Positions 1 through 4,984 of a stretch of DNA of 5,717 nt are shown piece by piece. A program made the translations under genes and the position numbers. The stretch comes from Ignavibacteriaceae bacterium (GTDB taxonomy: Bacteria > Bacteroidota > Ignavibacteria > Ignavibacteriales > Ignavibacteriaceae). Numbering within the stretch: position 1 is the first letter of the stretch; each line of letters begins with the position of its first letter. The stretch covers positions 1 to 5,717 of the forward strand of contig JALHTS010000105.1 in NCBI GenBank assembly GCA_022865965.1, written 5' to 3'. Below the pieces are notes generated by a model that saw only the letters and a program-made list of their open reading frames with translations, was not told where the DNA came from and did not search any database.

Positions 1-2
1 GT

Positions 3-290
3 ACTGTTGGAGCTGGAATTTTGGTTATTCATGGCAATGTTAAATTCGCGGGCAAACTTGAATATAAAGGAATTGTACTTGCTTATAAGGAAACGAATAT
101 TGATCTTGACCCACTTGACGTTACGTCTGCTGGAACTAACAAGGTTATTGGTGGAATGATACTGGCGGGTCAATCGGTCAATTATTTTGGCAGTGGAAAT
201 ATGGACGTTAAATATAGTAAGGATGTATTAGACTTAATACAAGCTAATTATAAGAAAAACGGATTTACAATTCTCAGATGGTATGAATAA
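3..290 (+). CDS. C-terminal part of a PilX-like pilus or surface-associated protein (5' end outside window)
   Basis: The reading frame is already open at the first bases, so this is the last 95 residues of a longer protein. The in-frame TTG at 21 is not a credible start. The visible part begins with the glycine-rich strand GAGILVIHGNVKFAGKLEYK followed by GIVLAYK, then GGMILAG, GNMDVKYS and the ending FTILRWYE. I associate this pattern (GILV-x-G-x-hydrophobic-x-G, then GN-x-x-x-YS, then a terminal WYE) with the C-terminal beta-rich region of PilX-like, type IV pilus-related or secreted proteins of Bacteroidota and Ignavibacteria. The repeated short beta strands are seen directly; the pilus link is recalled family knowledge. 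The N-terminal prepilin-type helix that would prove it lies outside the window. No cysteines or membrane segment are visible. Transcription ends at the hairpin 24 nt downstream. It could instead be an unrelated beta-helical surface protein. Confidence 0.6.
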   Translation, partial: TVGAGILVIHGNVKFAGKLEYKGIVLAYKETNIDLDPLDVTSAGTNKVIGGMILAGQSVNYFGSGNMDVKYSKDVLDLIQANYKKNGFTILRWYE

Positions 291-313
291 ATTTTAATTT
301 TAGATAATTGAGC

Positions 314-339
314 AAGCCCTCTTAATGAGGGCTTTTTTT
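314..339 (+). terminator. Rho-independent terminator after the pilus-like gene
   Basis: A perfect 8-bp stem, AAGCCCTC (314-321) pairing with GAGGGCTT (327-334), with a 5-nt loop TTAAT, is followed by more T residues up to 339 (a run of seven T at 333-339). It sits 24 nt past the stop of the plus-strand gene. Read on the minus strand, the stem is preceded by the A-run but is followed by GCTCAATT, which is not U-rich. It should therefore terminate mainly rightward transcription. The stop codon of the convergent groES-like gene (338-340) lies in the T-run. Confidence 0.9.
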
Positions 340-712
340 ATGCTGAAAAATCGTCGTTGCGTATTAGAAGAAGTATTGCAGAGTTTGGAACAATCAGAAA
401 TTTTTCTTTTTCAAATTCTATTTCGAAGGCTTCTTTTCTCAGAAAGATTGCCAAATCCCCTTCTTTTGCCTGAAGAGGAATATATTTAACCTGGTCTTCT
501 GATTGTTTCCACATTTCGTCTTCATTTGCAGAAGCTGTGGCATAGCCGGGACCAACTTTAATTACATATCCGCTTTGAATTTTTTCTTTTTCAGCAACTC
601 CTGTAGGAAGATAAAGTCCGCTATTGGTTCTGCCCATTTCCTCCTGCGGTCTCACTAAAACTCTATCGCCAACTACAATGAATTTATTTATGCTTTTAAT
701 GTTTATATCCAT
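338..712 (-). CDS. GroES-like co-chaperonin, orphan and enlarged (124 aa)
   Basis: This is a GroES/Cpn10-fold protein, expected in the cytoplasm as an oligomeric lid for a GroEL-type chaperonin. Visible GroES landmarks are VGDRVLVRP (residues 14-22), a mobile-loop equivalent (about 24-36) ending in the hydrophobic SGLYLP, the strand GYVIKVGPG (48-56), AKEGDLAIF (82-90) and the closing strand FLIVPNSAILLLI (105-117). Classical GroES has about 95-97 residues. This protein is longer because of about 20 extra charged residues after GPG (57-78, including NEDEMWK and VKYIPL) and a short tail NDDFSA. I recall such long GroES-family members in Bacteroidota, separate from the normal groESL operon. No groEL is adjacent here, so it is probably a second, specialised copy. 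The start is the ATG at 712. There is no Shine-Dalgarno sequence, but a TAnnTTTG promoter box ends 28 nt upstream. The gene is monocistronic and converges on the pilus-like gene. Confidence 0.85.
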   Translation of the reverse strand: MDINIKSINKFIVVGDRVLVRPQEEMGRTNSGLYLPTGVAEKEKIQSGYVIKVGPGYATASANEDEMWKQSEDQVKYIPLQAKEGDLAIFLRKEAFEIEFEKEKFLIVPNSAILLLIRNDDFSA

Positions 713-739
713 AGCTCAGAAAAATTATATTATTTATTT

Positions 740-769
740 CAAATATAATAATTAACTTACCTTACGCAA
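740..769 (-). promoter_or_regulatory. Bacteroidota-type promoter of the groES-like gene
   Basis: On the minus strand TTG (769-767) is followed by 19 nt and then TATATTTG (747-740), an exact match to the Bacteroidota -7 box TAnnTTTG with its -33 TTG. The box ends 28 nt before the ATG, which predicts a 5' leader of roughly 20 nt. The TTG is part of the TTGCGTAA end of the neighbouring MITE-like element. This is a motif match only; no transcript data are available. Confidence 0.55.
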
Positions 770-784
770 CCTAACTATAGTCCA

Positions 785-839
785 GTCATTCTGGCTCGTT
801 CCGGCAGAACGGAGTTCTGACGAACTTGTCCAGAATCTT
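785..839 (+). repeat. Hairpin unit GTCATTCTGG...CCAGAATCTT
   Basis: ATTCTGG (788-794) pairs with CCAGAAT (830-836). Nested inside, GTTC (798-801) can pair with GAAC (822-825) and CAGAAC (805-810) with GTTCTG (814-819) across a GGA loop. Together they give a long imperfect hairpin. The opening GTCATTCTGG and closing CCAGAATCTT resemble the widespread intergenic repeat family beginning GTCATTCTGA and ending GAATCT, which I know from several bacterial genomes. Confidence 0.55.
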
Positions 840-856
840 AAATATACTCTAAACTC

Positions 857-890
857 AAAGATTCCGGACTCATTTTATTCGCCGGATGAC
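857..890 (-). repeat. Second, inverted copy of the same repeat unit
   Basis: On the minus strand this stretch reads GTCATCCGGC, then an AT-rich spacer, then CCGGAATCTTT. Start and end match those of the unit at 785-839 in opposite orientation: GTCATtCtGGc versus GTCATcCGGC, and CCaGAATCTT versus CCGGAATCTT. CCGGAT (882-887) can pair with ATTCCGG (861-867) with one bulge. The two units are arranged tail to tail within the larger element. Confidence 0.45.
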
Positions 891-944
891 CTCTTGCGTA
901 ATGTGGGTAATTAAGATAATCTGTTTATTAATGTTGGATAGACG

Positions 945-963
945 GAAACAAATAAGTTGTTTC
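945..963. repeat. 7-bp inverted repeat upstream of the operon promoter
   Basis: GAAACAA (945-951) and TTGTTTC (957-963) are perfect inverted arms around a 5-nt spacer. The right arm falls where the -33 region of the TAAATTTG box would be expected, so it could be an operator or simply a chance hairpin. Nothing in the window identifies a regulator. Confidence 0.35.
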
Positions 964-983
964 AATCTGCGTTTAATATTGAC

Positions 984-991
984 TAAATTTG
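984..991 (+). promoter_or_regulatory. TAnnTTTG promoter box of the polysaccharide operon
   Basis: TAAATTTG matches the Bacteroidota -7 consensus TAnnTTTG exactly. It ends 28 nt before the ATG at 1019, the same distance as for the groES-like promoter. A TTG at the proper -33 spacing is not present: the nearest, at 957-959, is 24 nt away. The box overlaps the TTG at 989, which argues against that triplet being the start codon. Confidence 0.45.
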
Positions 992-1018
992 AGCCGGAAA
1001 ATCAACAAATTTAATCAA

Positions 1019-1627
1019 ATGAATAAGTTTAACTATAATTTCTGGGATGAAAGATATTCAACAGATGACTTCATTTATGGTAAAGTTCCAAATGAATTTT
1101 TTAGAGAAAACTTATTAAAGATTAGACCCGGGAAACTATTTTTACCCGGCGATGGAGAAGGAAGAAACGCTGTATTTGCAGCTAAACAAGGGTGGTCTGT
1201 AGATGCAATGGATCAAAGTGAAGTTGGAAAATTAAAAGCACTTAAACTTGCTTCTGAATTTGAAGTAAATATTAATTATTCAGTATGCGATATTTCCGGA
1301 TATAACTTCCCTGAAAATTATTACGATGCTGCAGCAATTATATTTATTCACCTCAATGCGGAGTTAAGAAGAAAAGTACACAATAAAATTTTAAGATCAT
1401 TAAAAATAAATGGTGTTCTTATCTTAGAATTATTTAACAAAGAACAGCTTGACAAGGATTCAGGAGGTCCTCGGAATATAGATATGCTCTACTCCCTTGA
1501 TGATATTGAAAAGGATTTTAAGTCATTAAAAACTATACTTCTCGAAAATAAAACTGTTCAGTTAAATGAAGGTAAAAAACATTCTGGTGAGGCAAGTGTA
1601 ATAAGATTTGTAGGAATTAAACAGTAG
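1019..1627 (+). CDS. Class I SAM-dependent methyltransferase (TehB/thiopurine-methyltransferase-like)
   Basis: This is a 202-residue cytoplasmic Rossmann-fold methyltransferase. Residues 9-13 WDERY and 20-25 YGKVPN form the N-terminal signature of a family that starts 'WDERYS...F.YG..PN.FL'. Motif I, the SAM-binding glycine loop, is FLPGDGEGRN (41-50). D65 at the end of strand 2 is the likely ribose-binding acidic residue, and D91 lies after strand 3. HLNAELRRKVH (111-121), NGVLILELF (131-139), SGGPRNIDML (148-157) and HSGEASVIR (188-196) complete the family pattern. I place the start at ATG 1019. An in-frame TTG at 989 would add ten residues but lies inside the promoter box, and the family begins close to WDERY. 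The substrate is not evident: relatives are annotated as tellurite or thiopurine methyltransferases, mostly untested. As first gene of a sugar operon, its stop overlaps the next start by 1 nt, so sugar or lipid O-methylation is a reasonable inference. Confidence 0.85.
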   Translation: MNKFNYNFWDERYSTDDFIYGKVPNEFFRENLLKIRPGKLFLPGDGEGRNAVFAAKQGWSVDAMDQSEVGKLKALKLASEFEVNINYSVCDISGYNFPENYYDAAAIIFIHLNAELRRKVHNKILRSLKINGVLILELFNKEQLDKDSGGPRNIDMLYSLDDIEKDFKSLKTILLENKTVQLNEGKKHSGEASVIRFVGIKQ

Positions 1628-2892
1628 TGAAGCAATTATTATTCATTACATACTTCTGGCCACCTTCCGGTAAGGCAACTCTTCACTGGCCCTTGAAAAT
1701 AATTAAATATTTGCCGGATAATAACTGGCAGCCAATTGTATTAACAGCAGATGAAGATACTTTCACGCAAAAGGATTTTAGTTTACTTGAGGATATAGAT
1801 CCGAAGCTAAAAGTGTTCAAATCAAAAACATATGAGCCGTTTAATTTTTACAAAAAATTTATCGGTAAGAAACCAGAAGAAAAACTAATAGCATCTGAAA
1901 CAATCTCGCTAGAAAATAAAAGTTTAACTCACAGGATATCAATTTGGATCAGGATGAATCTATTCATTCCCGATTCAAGAATTGGATGGTATTTGTCCGC
2001 AGTAAAAACCGGGGAAAAAATTATTAGCAATAATAAAATTGATGCAATTGTTACAATAGGTCCGCCACATTCAACGCATTTAATTGGGAAAAAGTTAAGT
2101 AGAAAATTTAACATTCCATTTATTCCGGTTTTTATTGATCCGTGGGTTGACATAATCTACTACAAAGGATTCAAACGCAGCAGACTTACATTAAAGATTG
2201 ATAATAAACTTGAGAAATCAGTTCTGGAACAGTCTTCTCATACTGTATTTGTAACTGAATCAATGAAAGAAGACTATATTAACAAGCATCATTTCATTAA
2301 AGATAAGTCATCGGTTTTATATTGGGGATATAATGAAGACGATTTTGCAAATCTGAAATCCACACGAACTAATATGGGAGAAAAAGTTTTAGTTCACGCA
2401 GGAAATATTTTTGACTATCAGAATCCTGAAAATTTATGGAAAGTTATCCGCAGCAGGATTGATGGCGGTGAAAAATTCCGTATAAAATTTTTAGGAACTA
2501 TAGCTCCTCTTATCCGTAAGTCAATTGAACAGAACGGACTTACGGATATAACCGAATACATTGGTTTTCTTCCTTATAAGGAAATGCTTCGGGAATTGCT
2601 CAATACTGATTATCTTTTAGTTTGTGCAACAGAGAAACGTCATGTTCCCGGCAAATTATTTGAATACTTGCGCACCGGAAAACCAATAATTGCATTCGGA
2701 CAGGATAATGAAGAAGTTGAAAATATTTTAAAAGAAGCCAACGCCGGAATGTTGTTTAAATATGATGACGACGTAAATATATTTTTTGAATCTGCTGATC
2801 AATTTAATTCTGACATCAACAGAATTAGAAAATTTAACAGGGAAATGATTACGCAACAATTCAGTAATATTCTTAACCGGATATATAGTTAA
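1627..2892 (+). CDS. GT-B glycosyltransferase, GT4-like (PPSG...GPPHSTH subfamily)
   Basis: This 421-residue protein is predicted to be a cytoplasmic or membrane-associated glycosyltransferase of two Rossmann-like domains. The N-terminal domain opens with LLFITYFWPPSG (4-15), the acceptor-side loop of the subfamily, followed by KYLPDNNWQPIVLT (27-40). IGPPHSTHLIGKKL (144-157) and FIDPWVD (169-175) are further family marks. The C-terminal nucleotide-sugar domain has VLVHAGNIFDYQNPENLW (254-271), YIGFLPYKEM (311-320) and VPGKLFEYLRTGKPIIAFG (340-358), where K342 and E346 are the likely donor-binding residues. Most relatives read PPSGG-x-G-x-QR in the first loop, whereas this one reads PPSGKATLHWP. 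The GTG start at 1627 overlaps the upstream TAG by 1 nt. No in-frame ATG occurs before residue 110, so GTG is the only workable start. A weak AGGA at 1612-1615 precedes it. Donor and acceptor cannot be read from the sequence. Confidence 0.85.
   Translation: MKQLLFITYFWPPSGKATLHWPLKIIKYLPDNNWQPIVLTADEDTFTQKDFSLLEDIDPKLKVFKSKTYEPFNFYKKFIGKKPEEKLIASETISLENKSLTHRISIWIRMNLFIPDSRIGWYLSAVKTGEKIISNNKIDAIVTIGPPHSTHLIGKKLSRKFNIPFIPVFIDPWVDIIYYKGFKRSRLTLKIDNKLEKSVLEQSSHTVFVTESMKEDYINKHHFIKDKSSVLYWGYNEDDFANLKSTRTNMGEKVLVHAGNIFDYQNPENLWKVIRSRIDGGEKFRIKFLGTIAPLIRKSIEQNGLTDITEYIGFLPYKEMLRELLNTDYLLVCATEKRHVPGKLFEYLRTGKPIIAFGQDNEEVENILKEANAGMLFKYDDDVNIFFESADQFNSDINRIRKFNREMITQQFSNILNRIYS
2511..2548. repeat. 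Perfect 12-bp inverted repeat inside the first glycosyltransferase gene
   Basis: TATCCGTAAGTC (2511-2522) and GACTTACGGATA (2537-2548) are exact reverse complements separated by 14 nt. The arms lie in codons for about residues 296-307 (RKSIEQNGLTDI). No T-run follows, so it is not a standard terminator. The mRNA could form a stable hairpin at this point in the operon. Confidence 0.7.
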
Positions 2893-3995
2893 TGAAAGTG
2901 CTTTACGATCATCAGTGTTTTTCAATGCAGGAATACGGCGGTATATCACGCTATTTCTACCACCTGATAAAAGAGTTTAAGAAAGATGATGAAATGTTCG
3001 TTGATCTATCTTTAAGATATTCAAACAATCACTACATCAACTCAGATGAATCAACAAGAGCAAGAAATTTTTTAGGTACAAAAAACTTTAAAGGGAAAAA
3101 AATTCTTCTCGAGCAAGTAAACAGACAAGAAAGTATTAAAACGATAAAAAGAAATGATTTTGATATATTTCATCCAACCTATTATAATTCATATTTTTTA
3201 AAGCACCTTGGCAATAAACCATTTATTCTTAGCGTATTTGACATGACACATGAAATATTCCCGCACATTGCCCATAGAATGGATAAAACAATAGAGTATA
3301 AAAAATTATTAGTCAAGAATGCAAAAAGGATTATTGCGATATCTCAGAACACGAAAAATGATCTTATTAATTTGCTTAAAGCCGATCCAGAAAAAATTGA
3401 AGTTATCCGTCTTGCCTCTTCTATCAACAGAGAGATGGCATTAAAACCCTCTGATTTAAAATTACCGGAAAGATATATTCTTTATGTTGGAAGCAGAAAT
3501 TATTATAAAAATTTTAACAACGTCTTGATGGCATTTAAGGAATTAGTAAAAAATTATGATTCATTATTCTTAATATGCGGAGGCGGCGGAATGTTTAATG
3601 ATGCCGAAATCGAATTATTTAGAAAAAATGATTTGTCAGGCAAAATATTACATAGACACGCTGATGATGTTTCGCTTGCTACTTTATATTCTAATGCAAT
3701 ATTATTTGCATTTCCATCTCTTTATGAAGGATTTGGAATTCCGGTTCTTGAAGCAATGAACTGCAACTGCCCTATGGTACTAAGTAATTCAAGTTCATTA
3801 CCGGAGGTTGGTGGCGACGCTGCAATATATTTTGATCCGAATGATTCAAAAGACATAAGCAATCAAATGTCAAAAATTATTTATGATGCTATTCTTAGAA
3901 AAGATTTAATGGCAAAAGGGGAAGCCTGGAGAAAAAAATTTTCCTGGCAGAAAACCGCAATTGAAACTAAAAAACTATACGAGCAATCTTTATGA
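2892..3995 (+). CDS. Glycosyltransferase family 4 (GT-B, retaining)
   Basis: This 367-residue protein is predicted to transfer a sugar from a nucleotide donor to a growing lipid-linked or envelope glycan at the inner face of the membrane. The N-terminal domain shows YGGISRYFYHL (15-25), the glycine loop of GT4 enzymes, then FDIFHPTYY (90-98), SVFDMTHEIFP (114-124) and AKRIIAISQNTKNDL (144-158). The C-terminal domain starts at YILYVGSRNYYKNF (195-208), with a glycine-rich turn ICGGGGMF (228-235). It carries the EX7E signature in LYEGFGIPVLEAM (277-289; E279 and E287), followed by SSSLPEVGGDAAIYFDP (300-316). This is the standard retaining GT4 layout (mannosyl, glucosyl or rhamnosyl transferases) at normal length. 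Its ATG overlaps the preceding TAA by 1 nt (TAATG), and its TGA overlaps the next ATG by 4 nt, so all three proteins are probably translationally coupled. Linkage and donor specificity are unknown; a GDP-sugar made through the next gene's product is plausible. Confidence 0.92.
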   Translation: MKVLYDHQCFSMQEYGGISRYFYHLIKEFKKDDEMFVDLSLRYSNNHYINSDESTRARNFLGTKNFKGKKILLEQVNRQESIKTIKRNDFDIFHPTYYNSYFLKHLGNKPFILSVFDMTHEIFPHIAHRMDKTIEYKKLLVKNAKRIIAISQNTKNDLINLLKADPEKIEVIRLASSINREMALKPSDLKLPERYILYVGSRNYYKNFNNVLMAFKELVKNYDSLFLICGGGGMFNDAEIELFRKNDLSGKILHRHADDVSLATLYSNAILFAFPSLYEGFGIPVLEAMNCNCPMVLSNSSSLPEVGGDAAIYFDPNDSKDISNQMSKIIYDAILRKDLMAKGEAWRKKFSWQKTAIETKKLYEQSL

Positions 3996-4984
3996 AAACT
4001 GCTATTATTACCGGAATAACCGGACAGGATGGAGCTTATTTAAGTAAACTTCTGCTTGAACAGAATTACAAAGTAATTGGAATAGCAAGAAATTTGCTTG
4101 CTGGTAATTTAAACGGTCTTAGTTTCTTAAATGTTGTTAACGATATAGAATTAGTAGAAGCAAACCTGCTTGACCTGTCAAACATCATTCGTTTTCTTGA
4201 AAAATATAAACCTGATGAAATTTATAACCTTGCTGCTCAAAGCTCTGTGGGATTATCATTCGATCAACCAATCGGAACACTTGAGTTTAATATTATTTCC
4301 ATTGCAAATATTCTTGAAGCCGTAAGGATGGTTAATAAAGATATAAAAGTATATCAATCCTCAAGCAGTGAAATGTACGGCAATGTGGACAAAAACAAAT
4401 TACCAATTGATGAAAATTTTATTATTCATCCGGCAAGTCCTTATGGAATTTCCAAAGCTTCTGCACACTGGATTTCTGTTAATTACCGAGAAGCTTATAA
4501 CTTGTTTATTGCATGCGGAATTTTATTTAATCACGAATCAGTTTTAAGAAGACAGAATTTTGTTACAAAAAAAATTATTACGTCTGCATTTAGAATTAAG
4601 AATGGCGAGCAAAAGGAATTAAGAGTTGGAAATATTTCAATTCAAAGGGATTGGGGATATGTTCCTGAATATGTAAAAGTAATGTGGAAAATGTTGAACA
4701 CTAAGAAACCTGATGATTATGTAATCTGTTCGGGTGAAGCACATTCACTTCAGGAATTCATTGAGAAAGTTTTTACTACTCTTAATCTTGATTCGAAAAA
4801 ACTCGTCAGACCTGATAAATCTCTTTACCGACCTGTTGAACTTGAAAAAATTTACGGCAATCCAAATAAAGCTAAAAAAGAACTTGATTGGAATTACACA
4901 ATGTCATTCGATGAGCTGATTGCTCAACTCATCGAAGATGAAATTAAATACACGGAGTGGGCGAAGAGTAATCAAAAGAATTAA
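3992..4984 (+). CDS. gmd: GDP-mannose 4,6-dehydratase-like extended SDR
   Basis: The predicted reaction is GDP-D-mannose to GDP-4-keto-6-deoxy-D-mannose, the branch point for GDP-rhamnose, fucose, perosamine and related sugars, in the cytoplasm. The 330 residues open with TGITGQDGAYLSKLLLE (7-23), whose G8, G11 and G14 bind NADP. EIYNLAAQSSVGLSFDQP (76-93), YQSSSSEMYG (121-130; S125 and E127), SPYGISKASAHWISVNYRE (149-167; catalytic Y151 and K155), GILFNHES (176-183), FVTKKI (190-195), RDWGYVPEYV (219-228) and DDYVICSGEAHSLQEF (241-256) follow the Gmd pattern closely. Two points are odd. The Gmd loop RRxSSxN after the second strand is replaced by GIARNLLAGNLNG (30-42), and the usual catalytic Thr is Ser (S125). 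These leave a small chance of a related NDP-sugar dehydratase. The start ATG overlaps the preceding TGA (ATGA). No reductase, epimerase or aminotransferase for the next step follows. Confidence 0.85.
   Translation: MKTAIITGITGQDGAYLSKLLLEQNYKVIGIARNLLAGNLNGLSFLNVVNDIELVEANLLDLSNIIRFLEKYKPDEIYNLAAQSSVGLSFDQPIGTLEFNIISIANILEAVRMVNKDIKVYQSSSSEMYGNVDKNKLPIDENFIIHPASPYGISKASAHWISVNYREAYNLFIACGILFNHESVLRRQNFVTKKIITSAFRIKNGEQKELRVGNISIQRDWGYVPEYVKVMWKMLNTKKPDDYVICSGEAHSLQEFIEKVFTTLNLDSKKLVRPDKSLYRPVELEKIYGNPNKAKKELDWNYTMSFDELIAQLIEDEIKYTEWAKSNQKN
4907..4936. repeat. 9-bp inverted repeat near the 3' end of gmd
   Basis: TTCGATGAG (4907-4915) and CTCATCGAA (4928-4936) are perfect inverted arms around 12 nt. 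They lie about 45 nt before the gmd stop codon, still inside the coding sequence. No T-run follows. The hairpin could shield the 3' end of the operon mRNA, but it may be a coincidence of codon choice. Confidence 0.5.

Larger units (their letters stand above)
752..914. repeat. MITE-like non-coding element with terminal inverted repeats
   Basis: The left end reads TTAA c TTACC TTACGCAA (752-769). The reverse complement of the right end (914-894) reads TTAA TTACC caca TTACGCAA. The two ends therefore share three blocks in the same order, including a perfect 8-bp TTACGCAA/TTGCGTAA inverted repeat, separated by small indels. The interior (770-893) is non-coding and itself contains two inverted, hairpin-forming units (785-839 and about 857-890). 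Short length, inverted ends, internal symmetry and lack of coding potential are what a MITE or REP-like intergenic repeat looks like. With one copy in view, mobility is inferred. The TTAA at each end could be a target duplication or part of the inverted repeat. Confidence 0.55.
713..1018. other. Intergenic region of about 300 bp between divergent genes
   Basis: No open frame of protein-like character is seen on either strand. From left to right it holds the groES-like promoter (740-769), a MITE-like element with terminal inverted repeats (about 752-914), a small hairpin-forming inverted repeat (945-963) and the promoter box of the polysaccharide operon (984-991). The remaining bases are AT-rich and show nothing further that I can support. 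Confidence 0.8.

Noticed and set aside
762..901. CRISPR array or phage attachment site
   Set aside because: The repeats are inverted rather than direct, only two units exist, no regular spacers are seen, and no cas or integrase gene is present.
989..1018. TTG 989 as start of the methyltransferase
   Set aside because: The triplet is inside the TAAATTTG promoter box, the extra ten residues match nothing in the family, and ATG 1019 stands 28 nt after the box, as in the other promoter.
713..1018. tRNA or structured RNA gene in the intergenic gap
   Set aside because: No cloverleaf, T-loop or riboswitch-like core was found; the hairpins are explained by the repeat units.
1462..1467. AGGAGG as an internal ribosome binding site in the methyltransferase gene
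   Set aside because: It encodes part of the conserved SGGPR motif, no separate gene follows in frame, and the genes here do not use Shine-Dalgarno sequences.
1929..2153. Minus-strand open frame of 74 codons
   Set aside because: It lies wholly inside the well-supported glycosyltransferase gene on the other strand and shows no family pattern; its hydrophobicity mirrors the AT-rich coding strand.
2728..2949. Minus-strand open frame of 73 codons across the junction of the two glycosyltransferase genes
   Set aside because: It is antisense to two real genes and has no recognisable domain, no promoter box and no start signal.
4734..4919. Plus-strand open frame of 61 codons in another frame of gmd
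   Set aside because: It is nested in the conserved gmd frame; its Leu/Ile/Lys-rich product is typical of an out-of-frame reading.
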